A DNA stretch of 64,000 bases, taken from Chloranthus sessilifolius (taxonomy: Eukaryota; Streptophyta; Magnoliopsida; Chloranthales; Chloranthaceae). Numbering within the stretch: position 1 is the stretch's first letter; the number at the start of each line of letters is the position of its first letter. Location of the stretch: positions 39,817,810 through 39,881,809 of the forward strand of contig CM037593.1 of assembly GCA_021018995.1 (NCBI GenBank), read 5' to 3'. Positions 21,540 through 32,734 of the stretch are shown piece after piece. The notes beneath the pieces are model-generated. The model was not told where the DNA came from, searched no databases, and worked only from the letters and a program-made list of their open reading frames with translations. The position numbers and the translations under genes were made by a program.

Positions 21540-22400
21540 GCCTCAAGTGGGTAGTGCTTCAGAACATAAATCTCGAGTGGTTCTTGAGCAGCTGGAATGT
21601 CTTAAGGATGAATCTCGAGTGGTTGAATGGGCTTCAGGACTTCAGCTCGAGTAGATCAGACAATAGCTCGACAGCTACTTTAGCAGACTTTAAACAACTC
21701 GACAGGTTGATTTACAGCATATTTCAGTACTGTAACTGCTCGACAGAATGCTTCAACAACATTTAAATAGCTCGACAGGTTGCTTTCAGCCATCTACACT
21801 GCTCGACAGGTTCAATACCACTCAAGTGGTTTAAATATGCAGCTCGATAGGTTCTTCTCTTCAACCATGAACCACTCGAGATGATGTATTTCAACCCTAT
21901 AAACTGCTCAACTTCATAAAATAAAGCACTATGAACTGCTTGACTTCATAACATACAGCTCGAGTGGCATAAATCATCATGCATTCAGCTATAGTAGATG
22001 AGTTAGACTGCTAGAGTGTGTTGAGATTCAGCCCATTAAAGTGCTCGTGTGCATTAATGTTGCAATTGTGAACTATTCGACATCAGCCATGTAGCATCCG
22101 CCACTGCTCGAGTGGATTAAATGGAGCTCGGCAGGTTCAAGTACCTAGTAACTCGAGTGATTTATCTTCAAGGTTATGAACTGCTCAAGTTTACTTTTAG
22201 CTTCGGGTCTCCATGTTTCCAGCTCGAGAGGTTTGGTGCAGCAAGGAACTACCCGGGTTCTTCAAGGCCGCAATGTATGTTGGTTCTGAAGCTTGCTTGA
22301 CCGCTTAATTGGCTGCAGCAATAGCACTAAAGTGCTCGAGTAATTCAAGTATGCAGGTCTACAGCTCGAGTGCTTCAATGCAGCTACTGTGCTGCTCTAG
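21540..22400. repeat. U3 motif array, CTCGAGTGG/CTCGACAGG mixed type
   Basis: About 25 motifs, dominated by CTCGAGTGGTT, CTCGACAGGTT and CTCGAGTG, across 860 bases; some are decayed to CTCAAG or CTCGTG. Confidence 0.78.
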
Positions 22401-22893
22401 TGTGCGGATTTGAAGCTGCAGCTTGACAAGCTATTTTAGCAATGATGTCTTCAAATAGTTGCTACAAAAACTTGAATGCATTGATGTAGAGACTGTTGTA
22501 GTTGCTGATGGGCTACTCCTATTAAATGCTTGAGCTGCTGGTATGCTGCTTGGCTGTTGTTCCTCTTAAACTGTTGCATAACTGCACTCATGATGTGCTG
22601 AGTTGTTTAGTGCAACATTGGTTCACTAAGCTTAGGCCTCACCTCTCTCTCTCAGTAGGACTTCAAAGGCCCCAAGGCATGCTAAATTGCCCCAATAGTG
22701 TGAACCACCATGGTGCCTTCTCAATAAATCCATTAGCTCCATAGCTTGGCTCATAATTCCTTCTTCTTGGCTCTCAAATGATGGATTGCTCCATTAAGCT
22801 ATAACTTCTTGTCATCTACAAAAATACACTTAAAAACTCATCATTAAACAACTCAAAGGTCCATCAAAGGCCAGATTAGGAGGTGAAAAGTAG

Positions 22894-22923
22894 AACTAGA
22901 GAGGAGCAACGATGCAAAAAACT
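22894..22923 (-). other. Primer-binding site remnant between two LTRs
   Basis: The minus strand reads CAAGTTTTTTGCATCGTTGC. The CAAGTTTTT lead and CGTTGC core match the tRNA-Asp PBS context, with GGCGCC decayed to GCATC and one base lost. Only this strip separates the LTRs at 19,857-22,893 and 22,924-25,769. Confidence 0.6.
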
Positions 22924-24315
22924 TGTTGAGTATAATTGCTGTGTTGTTATATTTATTATTAAAAATGTGTGGTAAAAATATGGCAACAAAAAAAAATCAG
23001 AAAGGGGAGTGAAATGGAGTGAAATAGCACAATATAGTAATCTAAACACAGCCTGCAAGATACAGGGCTGTTGTACTAAGTTTCAAAAAGTAAGAGTTTG
23101 TCCCACGGAGAGTGATGATCTAAAAACTTAAAGGCGTATAGTAAACTCCAGATCTGACGACAGATCTGACAACTCTAAACCAATACTAGAAAGCAAGGTA
23201 AAGAGAGAGTGTTTACGTGCTACAATACTAAACTAAACTAAAAATATAAATAAAGACTACAACTAAAGAAAGAGGGTAAAGAAGAATGTAGATGGAGTGG
23301 TAAAATAAAGATAAAATGTGGAGAAGTAGACAGCTATGGGATAATCTTCATTGCTAAATCAGATCAAGATGCTAGATCAGCAACATTCCTTCACTTGGCT
23401 ATAAGCACAAGTGCAAGGTAGAAGAATCCAACTCACCTTTAGATATGGACTAGTCTTAGGGCTATAGTCTGTCCACTCAAATGGTCACAGGCTATCTCAT
23501 GGATATAATCCAGTCATGGGGATAAAATATGGAATAATAAAATTATTGCAAACACTATGGTTGCAATGCTACAAGCTCATACAACCATAGGAGCAAACAG
23601 TCCATAAAAATCTAGTGAGAACCACTAGATCACATAGATTGAATGAGTAATGTAAATCAGCTGGTCATTGTTACAAAAAGGCCTGCAATGACTAATCTCC
23701 CAAGTCTGCAATTTCTACAAGATCCCTGATCTATTCACTGAAAATGGTTTTAAAAAACAGCGGAGAAGTTGGATCTGCATCAGTCCCTCATTTGGCTACA
23801 AGCACAAATGTAGTGAAAAAGAATCCAGCTCCAACCAATGGTCTGGATTTGTCGTAGGGTTATACTCTGTCCACTGAAATGGTCATAGGGTATCCCAGAG
23901 ATTAACCCATACAGAGGTTAGAGATAAAACAAGAAAACTACTGCAGCCACTATGGGTGCATGGCTACAAGCACATACATCCATAGGTGCATTAAAACCCA
24001 TACAGATCTATTGATAAACATAAGGAAAATACAAATTTAATGGAGCTTTAAAAAATAACATTTAATTGAATAAAAAGAACTTACAATTATTGCCCTCAAG
24101 GCTACAGTCTATGCAAGAAATCCCAAAATTGGTCACTATGTTCATACAAAACTGAATACAAATCTGATCTAAACCTAGCTGCTACAGAGATTTAACTCAG
24201 CTTGGTTGTTGAGCTAAGGAGGGAGGAAGAGAAATAAAATCCTAATCTAAAAATGAAAAAAAACTAAAAGTGATCTTAGGCTAATCCTGGATGCTTTCCC
24301 AAGATAGAATATGTT

Positions 24316-24326
24316 CTATTTATACA
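24316..24326 (-). promoter_or_regulatory. TATA box, shared LTR
   Basis: TGTATAAATAG on the minus strand, about 200 bases downstream of the array. Confidence 0.65.
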
Positions 24327-24524
24327 ATCCATAAAGCCATAAAAAGCTTTGGCAAATCAGAAGAAAGAAAGAATCAAGTTAGTTATGCCTTATTGACGTA
24401 GCCTATTTTTTGCCAAGTGATGCCTCGAGATGTGTGAGATAGCTAAGCACATTGGGATGTGTGCCCTAGAAGCTGTGGAATCCCTAAAATATCCCTGAAG
24501 TTTGAAATGGATGGTTGGAACCCA

Positions 24525-25275
24525 TGCCTCGAGTGGTTCAAGCTTCAGAACATCAATCTCGAGTGGTTCTCGAGCAGTTAGAGTGTCTTCATAAGGTAGC
24601 TCATGAGGTTCATAAACTTCAGGCAATTTAGCTCAGCATGTTCTCGAGAGGTTCAAATAGCAACTCGATAGGTTCATTCCGCAGCATTTTTCAGCACTGC
24701 AACTACTTGACAGAATGCTTTAACAGCATTTAAACAACTCGGCAGGTTGCTTTTCAGCACAGAACAACTCGACAGCTTCATTCTTCAGCCATGAACCACT
24801 CGAGTTCATCCTTCCACAGCTCAAGTGGTTAAATCAGCATGCATTAAAGTGCTCGAGTGCATTTCAGAATTGCTTGAGTTCACTTTTGGTTTCAGGTTAC
24901 AGCAGCTCGAGTGGTTTGGTGTAGCCTTTAAGTGCTGCTCGATAGGTTACTTTCAGCACATAACAAATCGACAGGATGCTTCATAGGTGCAGGGAACCAC
25001 GCGAGTGGTTTAATTTTGAACTGCTTGACACCATCAAGACAACTTCAGCCAATTGCTTGAGTGGATTATCTTCAAAGCAATGAGCTGCTCGCATGGTTGG
25101 TGTAGCTGCAATGGGGTGTTCGAGTAGTTTAAGTGCAGCTGGTTTACGACTGCTCCTTCATCAAGTGAACTACTTGAGATGTGTGCTTCAAGTCTTAAGA
25201 TCTCCAACTCGAGAGGTTTGGTGCAGCAGCAATAAACTTCTCACAACCTAAATAGTTTTAGCCACTACTCGAGTG
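24525..25275. repeat. U3 motif array, CTCGAGTGG type
   Basis: About 20 motifs over 750 bases, mainly CTCGAGTGGTT and CTCGAGAGGTT, with some CTCGACAG. Confidence 0.78.
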
Positions 25276-25769
25276 TGTTGAGGCAACAGCAACAATAGCT
25301 TGGATCTAAGCTTTGACTTGTTGGTGCAGCTGCTCTTGTGCTTCAAGGTTGCTTTAGCAATAGCTATATGTGTGCCACTTGAGCTGTTGCACTGCTGCAT
25401 ACATAAAGTGCTCAAGATATTATGTGCAACTGTAATTTCCTTCACATCTGTCCTATATAGTTTATTGCAGCATCAATCCACTAAGTTTGGGCTTCACCTC
25501 TCTCTCTCTCAACAGGACTTCAATGGCCCCGAGGCATGCTAGATAGCACCAATGGTGTGAACCACCATGGTGCATTCATTATAACTCCATCAGCTCCACA
25601 ACTTGACTCAAACTTGCTTCTTCTTGGCACTAAAAGGATGGATTGTAGCACTAAACTATAACTTCTTGTCATCTACAAAAATACACTTAAAACTTCATTA
25701 TTAACCAGCTCAAAGGTCCATTAAAGGTCAGGTTAGGAGGTGAAAAGTGATACTTTTTAGAGATTAACA

Positions 25770-25780
25770 CACCCCCAAAC
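25770..25780 (-). other. Polypurine tract, minus strand
   Basis: CACCCCCAAAC on the plus strand is the exact complement of GTTTGGGGGTG and directly adjoins the LTR end at 25,769. Confidence 0.85.
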
Positions 25781-27235
25781 CTAATCTTTGCTAGTCCTCG
25801 GGCAAAGGAAATTTTTTTAATAATTATTCAAAACAGTAAATGCCACTTTTGTAGGGAGCACAGATGCATTTAGCTTATGCATCAAGCCTTTTAAACCCCT
25901 AGGTGATCCCTAGTGGAGTGAAGTCTCCTGAGGCTTTTTAGTGAAAATACCCACAAATTTATCTATTAAAACAGTTAAGTGTAGTGCAGCCAATGACAAA
26001 ACAAATTTTAATAAATAAAGCATCATTCCACACCTATTCTTTAAAAATCAAAGGAATTAAAACAGTAAAGCAAGCAATTTAAAACTCAAATCAGCGTGTA
26101 TTTTCATCACCACCATTCAGTTCACATCAAGATTACAATGGGTGAAAATTAGTACTAGGCTCACTATTAATTCAAAAATCAGATGTAGATACTACCCCAA
26201 TGAAATTAAAATTCAGACCCAATCCTCACCAGGGCTATCTCTCAACAATGAAAATCCAAGGTGCTCACATTCTCATCAGCTCAAGACTAGTCACAGACTT
26301 TAAAGAGGCCTACAAGCATGAGCATAGGCATTGCATCTATGTTCCTGACATCCTCAAGTAGTTTCACCATAGATTAGACATCTCCTCATCTCCACATGAC
26401 AGCTCATTTCACTTTGGATCAACAAGGCCTTTTTTTTATGGGTTGTAATATGGCTTATGGGTTAGGTTTATAAAAAATAAAAGGGGTAGAATGGATTCAA
26501 AATTGAGAAATCAACAAGGGGAGGAGGTGATTCATGACTTAGCAAACTCCCTTAAAGCACAACTTCACCTTCCTTGATGTTTATTTTTTCCAGATCCGAA
26601 GTAGCCAGCTTCTTCTCTTCTTTTCAATTTTCAGATGAAGTACTTCTCTTGACTTCTCTTTCTATTTTTTTTTCTTTTTATTTATAATTTTTTTAATTTT
26701 TTTATGAAATGCCACACATATACCACTAATACTGTGCTTTACTTAAATTTTCTTCCTTTTCCTTCTCCTTCCACCAAATGTCAAAACTACTCACCATTCT
26801 TCACTTCTCCTTCCACCTTCTAAATTCTCAGATTGAGGGTAAAGCCGAATCAGGTCTAGAGCCTTAGGTTCAATTATTCTGGTGTTTTTTAAAGAAAAAA
26901 TAGATTTTTCAGGCTCAAAGAGTGTATGAAAAGGAGGTAGTTGAATGGGTAAAAATTTTAAGCTCAAATTGCTCAAATGAAGGCCTTAGATCATCTCCTT
27001 AGTGTCATGAGTACTGCCAATCAATTTCAATTTGGGGGTGACTAACTTCTAGTGAAAAGATATTGAGTCAGTCGTTCCTTAGAGCAGAAAAATCGTCAAA
27101 AGCACTCTTCAAAAGAAATTTGATAGGCCCAAATCTCACTGGGTATGGTCTTCAATTTAACTCTTGGTATATTTTCACCTTTTTCTCTCCTCTCTCGTTC
27201 ACTAAGTACTAATTGAAAAAATTTCCTGATGTTAG
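25781..27235 (-). other. 3' untranslated region, Ath-4 composite
   Basis: Collinear with the plus-strand 3' UTR of Ath-2 (10,200-11,655) in reverse. Shared blocks include the complement of CTAGGTGATCCCTAGTGG, the complement of ACTAAGGAGATGATCTAAGG and CAAATCTCACTGGGTATGG. No coding frame. It stops abruptly at about 27,235. Confidence 0.72.
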
Positions 27236-27348
27236 CTTGCTACAAAAGCCCTGGATATTGTATGCTGTGTTTGTGTCTATGTGTAAACTCTTTCAATTTT
27301 TCTTCTTTATTTCTGCCATTGTTCTCAGATTTTGCATTGATGTCAACA
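27236..27348 (+). repeat. Terminal tail of a plus-strand Athila LTR
   Basis: Begins CTTGCTACAAAAGCCCTGG and ends GATGTCAACA, matching the last 130 or so bases of the Ath-2 and Ath-5 LTRs (13,556-13,706 and 34,727-34,881). It lies between a minus-strand 3' UTR and minus-strand gag, so it is the right end of a nested plus-strand element or LTR whose body was deleted. Confidence 0.65.
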
Positions 27349-28500
27349 TTTGCTCTTCAAAAGAAGAGGATCTGGGTTGTGATGGGGGCAAAACCAAGTG
27401 GTTTGGCTGTGGGGCAAGCAACTAAAATTTTTATCTAGGTACATATTCATGGTTGTATTGTGGCTGTGGTCTATAAGGTACTGCCAATGGCTGCTACTGG
27501 GGCTGCTGATATGTGTCTTACCTCCACCTCAAATTTGGGTGGTTTCTCCATTGGTACCAAGCAGGCTGCTGCCCATATGCTTGGGCAGCATTGACATGAT
27601 CTAAGACCAGCTCAGGGTATTACTTGGCCGATGGATAGTCCATAATTGAGTGTGTGGGGGGTTGGCATATTAAACATGCCTCCTCCACTTTTGTAGCTAG
27701 TCTAGGTTGCATCACACTCATTAGCTTGTCAAATTTTATGGTCAAGCTGTCCACCTTTTTCTCAAGGCCACTATGCACATAGACTTCAAACATCCCAGCT
27801 CTAGAGATGGATTCTTTTACCATTCTAGCTAGATTCTCAATATCATTGCAGGACAGAGACTCCTACTGCATGGAATTCTCACTTATAATATTAAATAGTT
27901 CCCAAGCCTCATCAGCTGTCTTGTAGAGATAGGTACCTCCATATTAGGCATCCACCATATTCCTACACTTGGGATCAATTCATTGGTAGAAAACTTGAAA
28001 AAGCTGCCACTGAGGGATTTGGTGGTGGGGACATTGCTTTAACAGTGCTTGAAGCCTTTCCCAAGCTCCATGAAAATCTTTAGTTGAGGACTGAGCAAAA
28101 GAAAGTATGCTCTTCCTCATCTGGCTGGTTTTGTTCATTGGAAAAAATTTAGTCAAAAATTGGCATTGGAGATCATTCCATGACCGTATGCTATTGGCTA
28201 GGAGCATGGAGAGCCAAGTTCTGGCTATATCTTTTAGAGAAAAAGGAAAAAGCCTCAGTTTGGTGGCTTCATCTCCCAAGCCAACAATGTTGAATGTGGT
28301 GCAAAGTGCAAAGAACTCATCGATGTGCTTATATGGGTCTTCCTTACTTAACCCATGGAAAGATGGCAGTATATTGGTGGTGGAAGATTTAATTTCATAG
28401 TTTCCCTGAACTGCAGGGAATTGAATACAAAAGGGGGATGTATATGCCCCTGGTGTATTGAATTCCTTCAAGGTTCTCTGCTGCTAGCATTGCTACAAAG
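27349..28500 (-). pseudogene. Gag, Ath-4
   Basis: The gag domain reads FCIQFPAVQGNYEIKSS, LSKEDPYKHIDEFF, SIRSWNDLQCQFLTKFFPM and ARMVKESISRAGMFE (28,471-27,760). The zinc knuckle is CLICQPPTHSIMDY (about 27,670): the last zinc ligand is Tyr instead of Cys. The N-terminal block found in other copies (RRSLNPEIAPLD) is absent because the sequence jumps from the leader to TLKEFNTPGAY. Several stops occur between 27,823 and 27,980. Confidence 0.82.
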
Positions 28501-28553
28501 AATGTTGTAAATACAAATACAATACAACTCAAGTCTACTAATTAGATCAAAGA

Positions 28554-28572
28554 ATCCTCGGCAGTGGCACCA
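28554..28572 (-). other. Primer-binding site, Ath-4
   Basis: The minus strand reads TGGTGCCACTGCCGAGGAT, six bases from the LTR edge at 28,579. It matches 11 of 15 positions of the Athila tRNA-Asp PBS. 28,501-28,553 is a short residual leader. Confidence 0.75.
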
Positions 28573-30080
28573 AAAACTTGTTGGTGTACTCTAGGTGTTG
28601 TTATTTTATTAGTGAGAAAATCAGTGGTGGTAAAAATTAATCAAAACTAAGAAGAATGAGATGAAGAAGATGGAAAACAACAACTCTAAAATATATACAG
28701 TCCTACAAGATACAGGACCTGTTGTAGCAAGTTTTAAAGTAAGAGTTTGTCCCACAGGAAAAAATTGATCTAGAACCCAAAAAGGGTTATGTTAGTAGGC
28801 CTCTAGATCTGACTACAGATCTAGCAATCCTAAAGAAAGGGAGTGTAGTGTCACAACTAAAACTAAAACTAAGATAAAAGAAATAAAATGCACTCCTAAG
28901 CTATAGAAAGGATTAAAAGAAGCTGATGATGGTGTGGTAAAATAAAGAATAAATTGGTGAGAAGTATGCAGCTAAGCTAAGGTCACATCAGTCATACAAG
29001 TCAGATCTAGAGTTATCTTTATAGTAACCCTTCAGATGACTACAAGCACATCTGTAAGGTAGGGGAATCCAACTCAACCCCTGTGACTTGAACTGGTCTC
29101 TTAAGGCTATAACATGTCCACTTAAATGGTAACAAACTATGTAAGGGAGAGGATCAAATCACTACGATTAAATCAGAAACCAACCTGATCCAACAGACTG
29201 GATTGATCTTAAGGCTATAGCCTGTCCACTTAAATGGTCACAGACTATCCAAGGGATGTCCTTCAGTCAAATGGGCTAAATCAGAACATGAATATCATTA
29301 TAGACACTACTTTTGCAAGGCTATAAGCTTATGCAAAAGTAGGAGTAAACAGCCCTTGAAAATCTAGTGAAAACTATAGATAATCAGAGGTTGTTTGAGG
29401 ACTTAAAATTAGCTAGTCATTGCTACAAAAGGCCTGCAATGACTCAGCTCACAAGTTTGAAATCTCTACACAAGATCAGATCTGAGATCCTGATAATAGT
29501 AATGTAAAATCAACGGGGGGGTTGTCTTTGCACAATCTCCCACAAGGCTACAAGCTCAAGTTCAAAGAGGAAGAATCCATCTCAGATCTGTGACTTAGAC
29601 TCACCCTAGGGCTATAGTTTGTCCACTTAAATGGTCACAGGCTATCCACAGAGGCTATCCAAATCACAGATGACTCAGATCGAATAAGAAATTTACTGCT
29701 ATCACCATTGTTGCAGGGCTACCAACTCAAGCAATAATGGATGCATCAAACTCATAGAAATCCATATGCTAAATATAGAACAAATACATATTTAATCAAA
29801 CTATAAAAATGGCATTTCATTGCAATAAAGATACTTACATGGTGCCCTCAAGACAACAACCTTGTGTAGAACAACCCACAACAACTTTCAAAACTTATAC
29901 AAAACCTCTTGCAAAACTGAAATAAACTATACCTAGCTGTATACAAAGATCATAGCCAGCAAATGCTAAGCCAAGGAAGAAGAAAAGAAAATTGGATGAT
30001 GATCTAATCCTAACCCTAATCTGACTTGAGCTCTTAGCTGAATTAGGTTGAGGAAGATATCCTTCTAAAACTGAATTTAC

Positions 30081-30090
30081 AGCTTATATA
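30081..30090 (-). promoter_or_regulatory. TATA box, Ath-4 5' LTR
   Basis: GTATATAAGCTG on the minus strand, with a CCAAT-like TTGGCCAATAAG about 25 bases upstream. Confidence 0.6.
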
Positions 30091-30264
30091 CTCAGTGCTA
30101 AATGCCTTGGCCAATAAGAAAGAAAACTCTAAATTTATTATAGACGTGACTCCTTTACAGCCCTTGGATGCCTCGGGAAATGTGGAAATAGATTCGAACC
30201 TCGAAATGTGTGCCCTAGAAGTGGGGAAATCTCTAAAGTGTCCTTAATGTTCACTGAGAAAGCA

Positions 30265-30800
30265 GGAACCCGAGCTTCGCGAGGCTAGACTTGCTAGTTT
30301 TGCCTCTCGCGTGGCTCCTTGTGTGGATGGATTGAAGTTAAAAGGTGCTCGCGAGGCTAGATTAGCTGTTGGAGAGGCCTCACGAGGCACTGCCTTGCAA
30401 TGAATGGTGCATCTTGTGCAGCTAGGCCTTCTGGTGCTTTGCTCGCGAGGTTCTCGCGTAGATGGCTTTCATTGCTTCTTGGATCTCGTGAGGATAGGCT
30501 AGAGCTTTGCGAGATTGCTCGCCAATGTGGAACAGGTTCTTCACGTGGCTGGCTTTTGCTTGAAGCATGTGAGAGCTGCACGAGAAGATTTTTGAGACCC
30601 TCTCCCCTCTTGAGTTGCACGAGACTCTGGCTCTCTTAAACTGTCTGAACCTTGCAAGATTCTCATGAGAACTTTTCCATTATGAGCTACGTGAGATGTG
30701 CATGACCTCTTTACTATACTGCCTCTCTGGACTATGCAAGATGCTCACAAGGTTGCTTCTGAATGAATTGATCTGTGTGAGAGCCTTGCGGTTTGGTTTC
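30265..30800. repeat. U3 motif array, CTCGCGAGG type
   Basis: About 18 motifs such as CGCGAGGCT, CTCGCGAGG, CACGTGGCT and their CpG-decayed forms (CATGAG, TGCAAG). The CTCGA core of other LTRs is replaced by CTCGCG throughout this array. Confidence 0.78.
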
Positions 30801-31149
30801 AGCTGTGCGAGGTTGATGTTTTTATCCTCTGCTGCAGTGCACATGCTGCTACGGCAGTGTTCTCTACTTGGCCCACCTATCTCTCATCCATTGGACTTCT
30901 AGTGCACCCTTAGGCAACCAAATTAGTCACCATGGTGTGTACCACCATGGGGTATCAAATGTTCTTCTTCGAGCTGCAGTCCTTGGCTTCAAGTCCCTCT
31001 CTTTTTGGCCTCCAAAGTATGACTGTTATGCTAAACTGCAAATTTATTCTTAACTACAAAATATACTCAAAATAGAATTATTAAATGGCTTCAAGGACTA
31101 GTAAAGGCTGGGTTAAGAGGTGAAAAATAGTATTTTTCAGTACTTAACA

Positions 31150-32390
31150 GTTAGACACCTCCAAATCAAAATTGATGGACAACACCCATGACACACTAAG
31201 GAGATAATGCAAGGCCTTCATTTGGACAGTTTGAGCTTAAAATTTCCTACCCATTAAACTACCCTTTTGCTTACACTCTTTGAGCCTTTAAAATCCCACT
31301 TTTCTTTGACAAACACCGGAGTACTTGCACCTTAACCTCTTAACCTGATTCAATCTGACCCTCACTCTGAGATTTCAGAAGGTAAAGGAGAAGTTGAAGA
31401 TAGGTGAGCTGGGGTGGAAGGAGAAGAAGAGCAACTTTTAAATAGCAGTGTAGCAGTGATGTATTTGTGGCATTTAACATCAAATAAAAATATATATAAA
31501 ATAAAAAAAGAAAAAGAAAGAGAAGTCAAGAGAAGAATGCTTTATCTTGGAAATTGGAAAGAAGAGAAGTTGGCCATTTTGATTCTGAAAAATATCAAGG
31601 AAGAAGAAGTTGTGCTTTAATGAAGGTTGTGAAGTCATGAGTCACTCCTTACCTTGCTGATTTCTCAATTTTGATCCTTTTTACCCCTCCTATTCTTTTT
31701 TCACCTCACCCATAAGCCACATTACAACCCATCAAAAGACTTTTGTGATCCAAAGTGAACTAAGTTGTCATGTGGAGATGAGGAGTTGTCTAATCTATGG
31801 TGAAATTGCTTGAGGATGTTAGAACTTAGAAGCAAAGCCAATACTCATGCTTGCAGGCCCATTTAGGATCTGTGACTGCTCTTGAGATGATGAGAATGAG
31901 AACACCCTTGAATTTTTATTGTTGAGAGACAGCCTCGGTAAGGATTGGGTCTGAATTTTAATTTCATTAGGGGTTGTATCCAACCTGATTTTTGAATCAA
32001 AGGCAAGCTTTGTACTAACTTTTGCACATTGTATTTCTGATGTGAATTGATTTGTGGTGATGCATACACATGCTGATTTTGAGTTTTAAATGGCTGCATT
32101 ACTGCTGTAATTTCCTCTGAGTTTTAAAGAATGGGTGTGGAAGGATGCTTTATTTATTAAAATCTGTTTTGTCATTGACTGCACTGCACTTAACTATTTT
32201 ATTGGTGAAGTTTGTGGGTGTCTTCAATGAAAACACTCAGGAGATGTCACTCCTCCACTAGGGATCACCTAGGGGTTTAAAAGGCTTGGTACATATGCTA
32301 AATGTATCCATGCTCTCTACGAAAGTGGCATTTTCTATTTTGAATAATTATTTTTAATTTTGCCTTTGCTCAAGGAATAGCAAAGATTAG
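31150..32390 (+). other. 3' untranslated region of Ath-5
   Basis: Collinear with Ath-2 10,476-11,655 (shared CTAAGGAGATAAT, TGAGCTTAAAATTTCCTACC and CCTCACTCTGAGA). A variable AT-rich insertion of A-rich repeats occupies about 31,480-31,530. No gene. Confidence 0.72.
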
Positions 32391-32401
32391 GTTTGGGGGT
32401 G
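32391..32401 (+). other. Polypurine tract, Ath-5
   Basis: GTTTGGGGGTG immediately before the LTR start TGGTAATCTCTG. Confidence 0.83.
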
Positions 32402-32734
32402 TGGTAATCTCTGAAAAGTATCACTTTTCATCCCTTAACTTAGCCTTTGATGGACCTCTGAGCCAATTAATAATGTGTTTTAAGTGTGTTTTGTAGATAA
32501 TAGTAAAATAAGAGTTTAGTGCCGCAATCCTTTAGTTTTAAGCTAAGAAGAATGAATTTCATGCTAAGTTGTGGAGCTGAGTGCAGATCAGAGGATGCAC
32601 CATGGTGGATCACATCATGTGTGCCATATTACATGCCTAAGTGAGCCTTAAATGTGCCACAGAAGAGAGGAAGGTGGACCCAAACAGAGGACATGGCTGC
32701 AGCAGACACTGCACAGCAACAGAGGAACATAAAA

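Larger units (their letters stand above)
19857..22893 (-). repeat. LTR copy inside gag of Ath-3, missing its outer tip
   Basis: Reverse-orientation LTR starting TGTTGGTGTTGCT at 19,857 directly after gag codons, with no PBS. It ends around 22,893 without the terminal 25 or so bases seen in its relatives and runs straight into a PBS-like remnant. U3 array 21,540-22,400, TATA 21,331-21,340, two hairpins (20,416-20,448 and 20,812-20,846) caused by an internal duplication of about 400 bases (roughly 20,290-20,690 and 20,700-21,080). Same subfamily as the LTR at 22,924. Confidence 0.78.
13707..25769 (-). mobile_element. Ath-3: minus-strand Athila-type element with fullest pol
   Basis: Sense order, right to left: LTR (22,924-25,769), PBS remnant (22,894-22,923), a second LTR copy that replaces the gag N-terminus (19,857-22,893), gag C-terminus, protease, RT, RNase H, integrase, motif spacer and the N-terminus of the env-like ORF. 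The last is cut by Ath-2 at 13,707, so the remaining 3' part should lie left of the window. Its upstream LTR also flanks a PPT on the outer side, indicating a tandem LTR-sharing arrangement with Ath-4. Confidence 0.82.
22924..25769 (-). repeat. LTR shared between Ath-3 and Ath-4
   Basis: About 2.85 kb from TGTTGAGTATAATTG to GAGATTAACA. A PBS remnant lies on the left and a PPT complement (CACCCCCAAAC) on the right, so this single LTR is a 5' LTR for sequence on the left and a 3' LTR for sequence on the right. U3 array 24,525-25,275; TATA 24,316-24,326; two hairpins (23,463-23,494 and 23,862-23,893). Confidence 0.82.
25770..31149 (-). mobile_element. Ath-4: rearranged minus-strand Athila-type element
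   Basis: Sense order: 5' LTR (28,579-31,149), PBS (28,554-28,572), shortened leader, gag (27,349-28,500), a plus-strand LTR tail (27,236-27,348), then 3' UTR (25,781-27,235), PPT and the shared LTR. All of pol and the env-like ORF are missing. The two flanking LTRs belong to different subfamilies (CGCGAGG on the right, CTCGAGTGG on the left), so this is a composite of at least two elements. Its right edge abuts the Ath-5 3' UTR. Confidence 0.75.
28579..31149 (-). repeat. 5' LTR of Ath-4, CGCGAGG subfamily
   Basis: About 2.57 kb from TGTTGGTGTACTC to CAGTACTTAACA. The transcribed part has three hairpin copies (29,109-29,140; 29,215-29,248; 29,623-29,645). TATA at 30,081-30,090; array at 30,265-30,800. 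The right flank GTTAG corresponds to an uninterrupted GTTAG in the Ath-2 3' UTR (10,476-10,480), so the target site is recognisable; the other TSD copy is outside the window. Confidence 0.87.

Noticed and set aside
27231..27235. GTTAG as the left target-site duplication partner of GTTAG at 31,150
   Set aside because: It precedes a plus-strand LTR tail and not the start of a minus-strand LTR, so the position does not fit; a five-base match by chance is likely.
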